Source: an uncultured Pseudomonadota bacterium (lineage in GTDB: Bacteria > Pseudomonadota > Gammaproteobacteria > Methylococcales > Methylomonadaceae). From it: a DNA stretch of 64,000 nt. Both the position numbers and the translations under genes were made by a program. Shown here piece by piece: positions 1 to 7,070 of this stretch; positions within the stretch are counted from its first letter, which is position 1, and every line of letters starts with the position of its first letter. Below the pieces are notes generated by a model. The model saw only the letters and a program-made list of their open reading frames with translations. It was not told the origin of the DNA and made no database searches. The stretch spans positions 1 through 64,000 of the forward strand of contig CAIQDI010000014.1 in the NCBI GenBank assembly GCA_903870545.1. Direction: 5' to 3'.

Positions 1-600
1 AGGTAATTCGTAAGTCCATGTTGTACCTTCAACCGTTGCGTCAACTGGGTCAGCACCATTAACAACTACAGCAACCGTAGAACCTTCTTCGGTTGTGCCG
101 GTCACGATAACAGGACTTGTGGCTTCCGTTGCATCGATCTTGTCATCGGTTGCTACTACTTCAATTACGGGTGCTGCGACGACAATAATAGGCGTTAAAT
201 CCACGGTCACGTCTTTCGGTTCAGAAGCGTCGCTTGGGTTACCGTTTGCGTCTGTTGCGGTGGCAGTGATTGATAATGTGCCGTCTACAATTACGTCAGC
301 AGGTAATTCGTAAGACCACGTTGTGCCGACAACCGTTGCTTCAGCTGCGTCAGATTCGCCAACAACAACGAAAACCGTAGAACCGTCTTCAGTTGTACCC
401 GTCACGATAACTGGACTTGCTGCTTCAGTAGCATCGATAGTGTCGTCAGTTGTTACTGAGTCAATCAATGGAGCCGCTGCAGGCGTAGCCTCAGTAGCCA
501 CTGTTAACGGAGTAGCCGCACCATCAGGTAACACACCTAATGCAAAAGGTGCATCAGTCAAATCAATCGCAACAGTACCCGCAGCGACTGAAGACGCAAG
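1..600. repeat. 300-bp direct repeat units encoding Ig-like domains
   Basis: Positions 1-66 and 301-366 match closely (both begin aggtaattcg), and the blocks around 95-200 and 400-470 also match at the same offset. The period is exactly 300 bp, or 100 codons, so the repeat preserves frame. It lies inside the partial minus-strand adhesin and continues off the window. Confidence 0.8.
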
Positions 601-795
601 GTCGGCACCACTAAATGTTAACGTTGCTTGATGTGAATTCCCTGTCGTTACAACCAAATCAGCTTGTAAATTATTACCAACGTTAAGACCAATTGCGTTG
701 TCGTAAAAACTATCGCCAGACAACGTCACCACTGCAACGTACGAATCTGTACCATCTATGTTTTTTGTAATCGGAGAATATTTTATACTAGCCAT
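1..795 (-). CDS. Large repetitive surface or adhesin-like protein, N-terminal part (runs off the window)
   Basis: An open frame of 265 codons on the minus strand runs from ATG at 795 to the window edge without a stop. AAGGA at 803-807 lies 7 nt before the start. After about 110 unique residues the protein enters Ig-like repeats of about 100 residues. The second unit repeats the DNA of the first at an exact 300-bp period, with phrases such as SPVIVTGTTE and TWSYELP in both. There is no N-terminal signal peptide, which fits type I-secreted adhesins of the LapA/Bap kind, where the secretion signal is C-terminal. The composition is rich in T, V, A, D and E, also as in such adhesins. The C-terminus is not visible, so total length, secretion class and ligand are unknown. 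The adhesin assignment is inference from architecture. Confidence 0.72.
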   Translation of the reverse strand, partial: MASIKYSPITKNIDGTDSYVAVVTLSGDSFYDNAIGLNVGNNLQADLVVTTGNSHQATLTFSGADLASSVAAGTVAIDLTDAPFALGVLPDGAATPLTVATEATPAAAPLIDSVTTDDTIDATEAASPVIVTGTTEDGSTVFVVVGESDAAEATVVGTTWSYELPADVIVDGTLSITATATDANGNPSDASEPKDVTVDLTPIIVVAAPVIEVVATDDKIDATEATSPVIVTGTTEEGSTVAVVVNGADPVDATVEGTTWTYELP

Positions 796-876
796 TTTAA
801 AATCCTTAAATTAAGGTGATTATGAATTGAAATCTTACTGGAGAAATCTTACAAGGTCGTGACTTGTTACGACACA

Positions 877-905
877 ATGCTAAACATCCCACCTCTATTT
901 GTCAA
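877..905 (-). promoter_or_regulatory. Candidate sigma70 promoter for the adhesin-like gene
   Basis: On the minus strand a perfect -35 TTGACA (900-905) is followed after 17 nt by TAGCAT (877-882), a 4/6 match to the -10 consensus. Transcription would start near 870, giving a leader of about 75 nt before ATG at 795. It lies just downstream of an inverted repeat and a CRP-like box. Confidence 0.55.
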
Positions 906-911
906 ACCCGT

Positions 912-941
912 TTACCGTAAAACTAAAAAAATTTACGGTAA
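912..941. promoter_or_regulatory. Inverted repeat, possible operator upstream of the adhesin promoter
   Basis: TTACCGTAAA (912-921) and TTTACGGTAA (932-941) are perfect 10-bp inverted arms around a 10-nt A-rich spacer. The repeat lies immediately upstream of the candidate -35 box. No U-tract follows either arm, so an operator is more likely than a terminator. The binding protein is unknown. Confidence 0.5.
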
Positions 942-952
942 CACATGAGATA

Positions 953-968
953 TGTGAACTACGTCACA
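953..968. promoter_or_regulatory. CRP/Vfr-like binding site
   Basis: TGTGA-N6-TCACA is present with both half-sites perfect (953-957 and 964-968). Its centre is about 90 bp upstream of the inferred adhesin transcription start, a distance compatible with class I activation. Whether the organism has a CRP homologue cannot be seen here. Confidence 0.5.
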
Positions 969-1048
969 GTTTTTTATACGATAATACAAATTAGCCACTA
1001 CATCAAACGATTTACGTTTGGCGCATAACAAACCCAGAAGCAAACTGA

Positions 1049-1843
1049 TTATGCTTTCGCCAAAATCAATTCCAAAACAAATTTACTACCAAAGTAACCT
1101 AATAATAGCAGCAAGAATCCCGCCAATATCCAATTTACCGCTACACGTCCACGCCAACCATAACGCATTCGCCCCATTAAAATGGCACAAAAAATTGCCC
1201 ACGCCAATAAAGACAACACCGTTTTATGCACTAAATGCTGGGCAAATAAATCGTGTAAAAATAAAAATCCCGTTCCCAAAGACACTGTCAACGCTAACAC
1301 GCCAGCCGCAATCATTTGAAATAACAGTGTTTCCATCGTTTGTAACGAGGGCAATAATAAAATAAAACGTGTCGGCGGATGTCGTTTTAATTGACTATTT
1401 TGCACCGCCAACAAAATTGCCTGCAATGCCGCCACCGTCAACAAACTAAACGCCAGCACCGAGGTCAAAATATGCACCGCCATCGCACCAGTATGCACCG
1501 GAAACAAGTGTGGCAATGGACGAATGATAGCTTCCAATCCCAAAATAATTGCCGCTAATGGAAATAATACCAAACCTAATTTTTCGACCGGCTTTGTCAT
1601 CGCCGTCAACAACAACACCAACACAACACCTAATATATTCAGTGAGGCGACGCTCAACACGTCAAAACTAAAACCATTTTGTTGCTGACAAAGTAGTCCA
1701 ATATATAGAGTGTGTAAACTTGTTGCTAACCACGCAAATAACAACGATTTACGCGGCGCAACAAAAGCGCGAAGTTGCCACGCCAACCAACCCGCGTTAA
1801 TGCCGTAAGCGAGCATCGCGCTAATTGCAATAAATTTCATCAT
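1049..1843 (-). CDS. ypjD: Inner-membrane protein YpjD, cytochrome c assembly (CcsA-like) family
   Basis: A polytopic membrane protein of 264 residues with about eight hydrophobic segments, close to the usual YpjD length. Histidines in membrane contexts (AVHILTSVLAF near residue 123 and VHKTVLSLLAW near 206) agree with the haem-handling CcsA/HemX superfamily. The strongest support is position: it is divergent from ffh, the standard gammaproteobacterial arrangement. A GAGGTGG sequence precedes two tandem ATG codons at 1843 and 1840, either of which may start. The exact biochemical role of YpjD is unsettled; a part in c-type cytochrome or haem handling is family inference only. Confidence 0.85.
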   Translation of the reverse strand: MMKFIAISAMLAYGINAGWLAWQLRAFVAPRKSLLFAWLATSLHTLYIGLLCQQQNGFSFDVLSVASLNILGVVLVLLLTAMTKPVEKLGLVLFPLAAIILGLEAIIRPLPHLFPVHTGAMAVHILTSVLAFSLLTVAALQAILLAVQNSQLKRHPPTRFILLLPSLQTMETLLFQMIAAGVLALTVSLGTGFLFLHDLFAQHLVHKTVLSLLAWAIFCAILMGRMRYGWRGRVAVNWILAGFLLLLLGYFGSKFVLELILAKA

Positions 1844-1891
1844 AATCCACCTCGATTTTTGTTAATGCTTGCGCGGTTTGTCCTACGCCTT

Positions 1892-1921
1892 TTGCCTTAA
1901 TTAGCCTTGTGTTACTATAAC
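1892..1921 (+). promoter_or_regulatory. Candidate ffh promoter
   Basis: TTGCCT (1892-1897), an 18-nt spacer and TATAAC (1916-1921) lie in the ypjD-ffh divergent region. The predicted start near 1928 falls directly in front of the stem-loop at 1931. Confidence 0.4.
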
Positions 1922-1930
1922 ATTGAACCT

Positions 1931-1959
1931 CGAGCTGACGCTTTTTGTTAGCTCGTTTT
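1931..1959 (+). promoter_or_regulatory. Stem-loop with U-run in the ffh leader
   Basis: CGAGCTGAC (1931-1939) pairs with GTTAGCTCG (1947-1955), with one G-T pair and a 7-nt loop, and TTTT follows. It looks like an intrinsic terminator but begins within a few nucleotides of the predicted transcript start. A 5' protective hairpin or an attenuator are both possible. Confidence 0.5.
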
Positions 1960-1990
1960 ATTATTCGCGTTATTCATTTCGAGTCTCACC

Positions 1991-3346
1991 ATGTTTGATA
2001 ATTTAACCGACCGTTTAAGCAACACGCTCAAGAAACTTAAAGGTCAATCGCGTCTCACTGAAAGCAACATTCAAGAAACGTTACAAGAAGTGCGCGTCGC
2101 GTTATTAGAAGCCGATGTCGCCTTGTCCGTTGTTAATGATTTTCTGGAACGTGTAACCGTTGGCGCATTAGGACAAGATGTCCAAAATAGTTTAACGCCA
2201 GGTCAATCGATGATTAAATTGGTGCAAGCCGAACTCATCAAAGTCATGGGCGAAAAAAACGAAACGTTAAATCTTAACGCTCAACCGCCTGCCGTGATTT
2301 TAATGGCGGGTTTGCAAGGTGCGGGTAAAACAACCACGGTGGCAAAATTAGGACGTTGGCTGCAAGAAAATAACAAAAAGAAAGTCGGTGTAGTGAGTGC
2401 TGACGTATATCGTCCCGCCGCGATTAAACAGTTGGAAATGTTGGCAAATGAAGTCAATTTAGTTTTTTTCGACAGTGACATTACGCAAAAACCGATTGAT
2501 ATTGCGCGGAATGCGATTGAAGCCGCCAAACGCAAATTTTTAGATGTGATTATCATCGACACCGCCGGACGACTGCACATCGATGACGAAATGATGGGCG
2601 AAATTAAAGCGTTGCACGCGGCGATTAAACCAGTCGAAACGCTTTTTGTAGTCGATAGTATGACGGGGCAAGATGCCGCAACTACCGCGAAAGCGTTTAA
2701 TGATGCGCTGCCCTTGACGGGTATTATTTTGACCAAAGCGGACGGCGATGCAAGAGGCGGCGCGGCGTTGTCGATTCGACACATTACGGGCAAACCGATT
2801 AAATTTATCGGCATGGGTGAAAAAACGGATGCGTTAGAGCCGTTCCATCCTGATCGTATGGCTTCACGGATTTTAGACATGGGCGATATGCTCAGTTTAA
2901 TTGAGCAAATCGAACAAAAAGTCGATAAAGAAAAAGCGCAAAAGCTGGTCGATAAACTCAAAAAAGGCAAGAATTTTGACTTGGAAGATTTTCGCGAACA
3001 GCTGATTGAAATGCAGCGCATGGGCGGTGTTGGCGCGATGATGGACAAACTACCTGGCATGAGCGCGATGCCGTTGGAAGTAAAAGAAAAAATGAATGAC
3101 AAATTATTAGCGCGGCAAATTGGCGTAATCAATTCGATGACGATGCAAGAACGTCGATTCCCCGATTTGATTAAAGGCAATCGTAAAAAACGGATTGCAG
3201 ACGGTTGCGCTCAAGAATTAAGCGACGTAAATCGAATGCTGAAACAATTCATGATGATGCAAAAAATGATGAAAAAACTCAAATCTGGCAATATGGCAAA
3301 CATGGTGCGGGGCGTGAAAAGTCAAATGCGTAACTTACGACGCTAA
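1991..3346 (+). CDS. ffh: Signal recognition particle protein Ffh (SRP54 homologue)
   Basis: The GTPase subunit of the bacterial SRP, which with 4.5S RNA and FtsY delivers nascent membrane proteins to the translocon. The 451 residues show an N-terminal four-helix N domain, then a G domain with P-loop GLQGAGKTT near residues 106-114, DTAGR, and TKADGDARGG. The C-terminal methionine-rich M domain ends in MMMQKMMKKL and a basic tail. Length and motif order are normal. It is separated from rpsP by 82 nt and heads the standard ffh-rpsP-rimM-trmD-rplS order. Confidence 0.97.
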   Translation: MFDNLTDRLSNTLKKLKGQSRLTESNIQETLQEVRVALLEADVALSVVNDFLERVTVGALGQDVQNSLTPGQSMIKLVQAELIKVMGEKNETLNLNAQPPAVILMAGLQGAGKTTTVAKLGRWLQENNKKKVGVVSADVYRPAAIKQLEMLANEVNLVFFDSDITQKPIDIARNAIEAAKRKFLDVIIIDTAGRLHIDDEMMGEIKALHAAIKPVETLFVVDSMTGQDAATTAKAFNDALPLTGIILTKADGDARGGAALSIRHITGKPIKFIGMGEKTDALEPFHPDRMASRILDMGDMLSLIEQIEQKVDKEKAQKLVDKLKKGKNFDLEDFREQLIEMQRMGGVGAMMDKLPGMSAMPLEVKEKMNDKLLARQIGVINSMTMQERRFPDLIKGNRKKRIADGCAQELSDVNRMLKQFMMMQKMMKKLKSGNMANMVRGVKSQMRNLRR

Positions 3347-3361
3347 GTTTTGTGTTTTATG

Positions 3362-3389
3362 TTGTTTTATCAATAAAAATGAGTAGAAT
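3362..3389 (+). promoter_or_regulatory. Candidate rpsP promoter
   Basis: TTGTTT (3362-3367), a 16-nt spacer and TAGAAT (3384-3389) lie between ffh and rpsP. The match is moderate and could serve the four-gene translation operon downstream. Confidence 0.3.
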
Positions 3390-3428
3390 AACTCGATTTA
3401 TTTTAGCAAATTATTTTAAGGATTACAG

Positions 3429-3680
3429 ATGGTAACTATTCGACTTTCGAGAGGCGGTTCAAAAAATCGTCCATTTTATCAAATCGTTGTAACAGACAGC
3501 CGTAACAGTCGTGACGGTCGTTACATTGAACGTCTTGGTTTTTTCAACCCGTTAGCGCGTGGCAATGAAGAGCGTTTACGTTTAGACAATGACCGCGTCA
3601 ATCATTGGAAATCAAACGGCGCACAGCCTTCTGATCGCGTCGCGAAATTGATTAAAGATTCGTTAAAAATGGCAGCGTAA
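3429..3680 (+). CDS. rpsP: 30S ribosomal protein S16
   Basis: An 83-residue protein beginning [20 protein letters not shown], the typical S16 N-terminus, followed by the [12 protein letters not shown] segment. S16 binds 16S rRNA early in 30S assembly. A good ribosome binding site (AAGGA at 3417-3422) precedes ATG at 3429. It is first in the rpsP-rimM-trmD-rplS operon, and rimM begins 5 nt after its stop. Confidence 0.97.
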   Translation: MVTIRLSRGGSKNRPFYQIVVTDSRNSRDGRYIERLGFFNPLARGNEERLRLDNDRVNHWKSNGAQPSDRVAKLIKDSLKMAA

Positions 3681-3685
3681 TTGAT

Positions 3686-4195
3686 TTGAACCAGGAAAAA
3701 CAACTCCACGTTGGAAAAATATCCGGCGTTTTCGGTATCAAAGGCTGGATAAAAGTGTTTTCGTTTACCGGTCATCGTGAAGATATTTTGAAGTATTCGC
3801 CGTGGTTGTTGAAAAAAAATAATTCCGTCAAAACGGTTGAAGTCATTGTGGGTCAATTGCAAAGTAAAGGTGTTGTCGCGCAATTAAAAGGTGTCAATGA
3901 TCGGAACGAGGCGGAAGCGTTAATCGGCTGGGATATTTTCATTGATTACGCGAAATTACCACCAGCTAAACATGGCGAATATTACTGGTCTGATTTGATT
4001 GGTTTACAGGTCGAAAACACCGAAGGCATTTTGTTGGGCGTGATTGATAGTTTGCTTGAAACAGGCGCAAATGATGTGATTATTGTGCAAGGTGAAGCAC
4101 GCCAACACGCCATTCCGTTTATACGCGAACAAATTATTTTAGAGGTTGATTTAACCGCCCGAAAAATGCGCGTTGATTGGGATGCAGACTTTTAA
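3686..4195 (+). CDS. rimM: Ribosome maturation factor RimM
   Basis: RimM (169 residues) helps 30S assembly by binding S19 and the 16S 3' domain. The N-terminal RimM fold shows VGKISGVFGIKGWIKVFSFT, and the C-terminal PRC-barrel shows YYWSDLIGLQV and GANDVIIV. No ATG lies at the right place. The frame opens with TTG at 3686, and the other nearby TTG (3681) reaches a stop at once, so a TTG start is the only good choice. The ribosome binding site is weak, which suggests coupling to rpsP. Its stop abuts the ATG of trmD with no gap. Confidence 0.95.
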   Translation: MNQEKQLHVGKISGVFGIKGWIKVFSFTGHREDILKYSPWLLKKNNSVKTVEVIVGQLQSKGVVAQLKGVNDRNEAEALIGWDIFIDYAKLPPAKHGEYYWSDLIGLQVENTEGILLGVIDSLLETGANDVIIVQGEARQHAIPFIREQIILEVDLTARKMRVDWDADF

Positions 4196-4933
4196 ATGCG
4201 TTTTGATGTGATTACGCTGTTTCCAGAAATGGTTAAACAAGCGGCAGCTTGTGGTGTGACGGGCAAAGCGATTGAAAATGAAATTGTGACGCTCAACGTT
4301 TGGAATCCACGCGATTACACGCAAGACCGTCACAAAACTGTCGATGATCGTCCTTTCGGGGGCGGACAAGGAATGGTCATGAAATACCAGCCTTTGCACG
4401 ACGCAGTAACCGCCGCGAAAATTGATTCGCAAAACGATTGTAAAGTGGTGTATTTAAGCCCGCAAGGTAAACCACTCACACAAGCGTTACTCAGCGAAGT
4501 CAGCCAATTATCGCAACTGATTTTAGTTGCTGGACGTTACGAAGGCGTAGACGAACGATTTATTCAACGCGATTGCGATGAAGAATGGTCGCTCGGTGAT
4601 TACGTCATCAGCGGCGGTGAGTTAGCCGCATTGATTGTTATTGATGCCGTGACGCGCTTGTTACCGAATGTGTTGGGCAATGAGCAATCCGCGTTACAAG
4701 ATTCGCACAGCGACGGTTTGTTGGATTATCCGCAATTTACACGCCCTGAAATGATTGATGGAAATGCCGTTCCAGATGTTCTGTTAAGTGGGCATCATGC
4801 TGATATTGAACGCTGGCGCATGAAGCAAGCATTAGGGCGAACGTGGCAAAAACGCCCCGATTTATTGAAAAAGAAAACATTAAGTGCCGAGCAAGAACGC
4901 TTATTGGCACAATTTAAAGTTGAAGTAGACTAA
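4196..4933 (+). CDS. trmD: tRNA (guanine-N1)-methyltransferase TrmD
   Basis: A SPOUT-family enzyme that makes m1G37 in tRNAs reading CNN and CGG codons and so prevents +1 frameshifting. The 245 residues show the SAM-binding trefoil knot motifs [10 protein letters not shown] and [13 protein letters not shown], plus the [18 protein letters not shown] segment. The start ATG directly follows the rimM stop (0 nt spacing), so the two are probably translationally coupled. Confidence 0.97.
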   Translation: MRFDVITLFPEMVKQAAACGVTGKAIENEIVTLNVWNPRDYTQDRHKTVDDRPFGGGQGMVMKYQPLHDAVTAAKIDSQNDCKVVYLSPQGKPLTQALLSEVSQLSQLILVAGRYEGVDERFIQRDCDEEWSLGDYVISGGELAALIVIDAVTRLLPNVLGNEQSALQDSHSDGLLDYPQFTRPEMIDGNAVPDVLLSGHHADIERWRMKQALGRTWQKRPDLLKKKTLSAEQERLLAQFKVEVD

Positions 4934-4942
4934 GGTTTAAGA

Positions 4943-5299
4943 ATGAATATTATTGATGAAATCAACCAAGCACAAATGAAACAAATTCCTGATTTTAAAT
5001 CAGGTGACACCGTCATCGTGCAAGTGCGCGTCAAAGAAGGCGAACGTGAACGTATTCAAGCATTTGAAGGTATCGTTATTGCGATGCGTAACCGTGGTGT
5101 AAATTCTGCGTTTACCGTGCGTAAAATTTCACACGGAACAGGTGTTGAACGTGTTTTTCAAACACACAGCAACATCATCAGCGAAATTATTGTGAAACGT
5201 CGTGGTGCTGTTCGTCGTGCTAAATTGTATTATTTACGCGATTTGACTGGCAGAAAAGCGCGTATCAAAGAAAAATTGGCGGTTAAAGTAGTAGCATAA
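4943..5299 (+). CDS. rplS: 50S ribosomal protein L19
   Basis: L19 (118 residues) lies at the 30S-50S interface. The family signatures [28 protein letters not shown] and the C-terminal [18 protein letters not shown] are present. It is the last gene of the rpsP operon, 9 nt after trmD, and is followed by a clear intrinsic terminator at 5322-5347. Confidence 0.97.
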   Translation: MNIIDEINQAQMKQIPDFKSGDTVIVQVRVKEGERERIQAFEGIVIAMRNRGVNSAFTVRKISHGTGVERVFQTHSNIISEIIVKRRGAVRRAKLYYLRDLTGRKARIKEKLAVKVVA

Positions 5300-5321
5300 T
5301 CGACAAGTCGTGATTGGTAGG

Positions 5322-5347
5322 AAAGGCAGCGTTGAGCTGCCTTTTTT
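5322..5347 (+). terminator. Intrinsic terminator after rplS
   Basis: AAAGGCAGC (5322-5330) pairs perfectly with GCTGCCTTT (5336-5344) around a 5-nt loop and runs into six Ts (5342-5347). Its position rules out the upstream in-frame start for xerD. Confidence 0.9.
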
Positions 5348-5364
5348 ATTTGTCGCTAAAAATA

Positions 5365-6258
5365 ATGACAACAATCGTAAAATTTGAAAAACTCATTGAC
5401 CAATTCTTAGATGCCGCGTGGGTTGAACAAGGATTAAGCAAAAACACCCTTTCTGCTTATCGCAGCGATTTAATGATTTTTAGTGCGTGGCTAAAAAAAG
5501 ATTTGCTAATCGTCAATCGCGAAGACATTACTGGATTTTTAGCTAATCGGTATGACCTCGGCATGACCAGACGCACAACCGCCCGAATTTTGTCGAGTTT
5601 ACGCCGATTTTACGGCTATTTTTTACGCGAAAATCACATTATTGTTGACCCGACCGCGTTAATGACTTCGCCAAAAAGCACGCCAATTTTGCCGCAAACT
5701 TTAACCGAAAACGATGTAGAATTGTTACTCGCCGCGCCAGAAATCGCCGTACCGCGCGGGCAACGTGATAAAGCCATGCTCGAAATGTTGTACGCCACAG
5801 GTTTGCGCGTGTCAGAATTGGTGGATTTAAAATTTGAACAAATAAATTTAAATCAAGGTGTAGTGCAAATCGTTGGCAAAGGCGGTCGAGAGCGTTTGGT
5901 ACCCGTTGGCGAAGAAGCGTTAATTTGCCTTGAAATATATCTCAATAATGGGCGTGTTTTGCTTTTGAGTGGTCGGCAAAGTGATTATATTTTCGTCACT
6001 CATCGCGGCAGCAATATGACCCGCCAAGCCTTTTGGCATATTATCAAACGTTATGCGTTCAAGGCTGAAATTACCAAACCCCTGTCACCGCACACGTTGC
6101 GTCACGCTTTTGCCACCCATTTATTGAATCACGGCGCGGATTTGCGCGTGGTGCAATTGTTACTCGGTCACGTCGATTTATCGACCACCCAAATTTATAC
6201 CCACGTCGCGCGTGAGCGTTTGCAAACATTACACGCGCAATTTCATCCACGAGGTTAA
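5365..6258 (+). CDS. xerD: Site-specific tyrosine recombinase XerD
   Basis: XerD acts with XerC at dif to resolve chromosome dimers at the septum. The 297 residues match the family size. The N-terminal SAM-like domain (LSKNTLSAYRSDL) is followed by the catalytic domain with ATGLRVSEL, GKGGRERLVPV, HTLRHAFATHLLNHG and LLGHVDLSTTQIYTHV, giving the R, K, H, R, H and Y residues. The frame is open further upstream to 5314, but that stretch contains the rplS terminator, so ATG at 5365 is preferred. xerC is not in this window. Confidence 0.93.
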   Translation: MTTIVKFEKLIDQFLDAAWVEQGLSKNTLSAYRSDLMIFSAWLKKDLLIVNREDITGFLANRYDLGMTRRTTARILSSLRRFYGYFLRENHIIVDPTALMTSPKSTPILPQTLTENDVELLLAAPEIAVPRGQRDKAMLEMLYATGLRVSELVDLKFEQINLNQGVVQIVGKGGRERLVPVGEEALICLEIYLNNGRVLLLSGRQSDYIFVTHRGSNMTRQAFWHIIKRYAFKAEITKPLSPHTLRHAFATHLLNHGADLRVVQLLLGHVDLSTTQIYTHVARERLQTLHAQFHPRG

Positions 6259-6264
6259 TTTTTT

Positions 6265-7032
6265 ATGACACAAAATATTCATCCTTCCGCGTTTATTTCG
6301 CCTGATGCCAAAATGGGCGACAACGTGACGATTGGTGCCTTTGCGGTGATTGAACATCACGTTGAAATCGGCGCAAATTGCATCATTCAAGCGCACGCCG
6401 TCATTCAACCGTTCACCAAAATGGGCGACGGAAATATCGTTCATCCGCACGTTGTGCTGGGTGATTTACCGCAAGATATTCATTTTAAAGCTGACACCGT
6501 GACGTGGTTGGAAATCGGCAACAATAACACCTTCCGCGAAGGTTTCACCGCGCATCGCGCCACCAAAGAAAATGGCGCGACGCGGATTGGTTCCGATTGT
6601 TATTTCATGAACAACAGCCACGTCGCGCACGATTGCAGCATTGGCAATAAAACAATTTTCGCCAACAACGTCGCTATCGGTGGTCACGTCGAAATCGGCA
6701 ACAATGTCTTCATAGGCGGCGCAGTCGTCGTGCATCAATTTTGCCGCGTCGGTTCTTTCGCTATCGTACAAGGCACAACCGGTTTAAATATGGACGCAAT
6801 GCCGTTTATGTTAATTGGCGGACGACCTGCGCGACATTATCGGTTGAACAGCGTTGGTTTACGTCGCGCGGGCATTACTGGCGAGCGTTACGACGTATTA
6901 TCGAAAGCATTTCGATTATTGCGAACGCGCCAATCGATTGACGATTTGCCCGAAACTGACGAATTGAAACAATTAAAAGATTGGTTAGCGGTAAAATCAA
7001 AACGCGGCACGCATGGATTTGTCGAAATCTAA
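6265..7032 (+). CDS. lpxA: LpxA-like acyl-ACP--UDP-N-acetylglucosamine O-acyltransferase
   Basis: A left-handed parallel beta-helix protein (255 residues) with repeated hexapeptides in the first two thirds (VTIGAFAVIEHHVEIGANCII and so on) and a helical C-terminal domain. The catalytic His context NNSHVAHDC matches LpxA His125, and VVVHQFCRVGSFAIVQG matches the active-site loop. LpxA starts lipid A synthesis by O-acylating UDP-GlcNAc. It stands alone after xerD and not in an lpxD-fabZ-lpxA-lpxB operon, so it may be a second copy or a relative with different acyl or sugar specificity. The symbol is therefore tentative. Confidence 0.72.
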   Translation: MTQNIHPSAFISPDAKMGDNVTIGAFAVIEHHVEIGANCIIQAHAVIQPFTKMGDGNIVHPHVVLGDLPQDIHFKADTVTWLEIGNNNTFREGFTAHRATKENGATRIGSDCYFMNNSHVAHDCSIGNKTIFANNVAIGGHVEIGNNVFIGGAVVVHQFCRVGSFAIVQGTTGLNMDAMPFMLIGGRPARHYRLNSVGLRRAGITGERYDVLSKAFRLLRTRQSIDDLPETDELKQLKDWLAVKSKRGTHGFVEI

Positions 7033-7070
7033 ACACAGTTTCACCCTTTCAACTTTACCTAACTTTAAAA

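Noticed and set aside
2281..3180. A 299-codon open frame antisense to ffh
   Set aside because: It mirrors the codon pattern of ffh, has no family motif and no ribosome binding site; ffh is certain on the plus strand.
5314..5364. An upstream in-frame start for xerD
   Set aside because: This stretch contains the rplS terminator, and ATG 5365 gives the usual XerD length and N-terminus.
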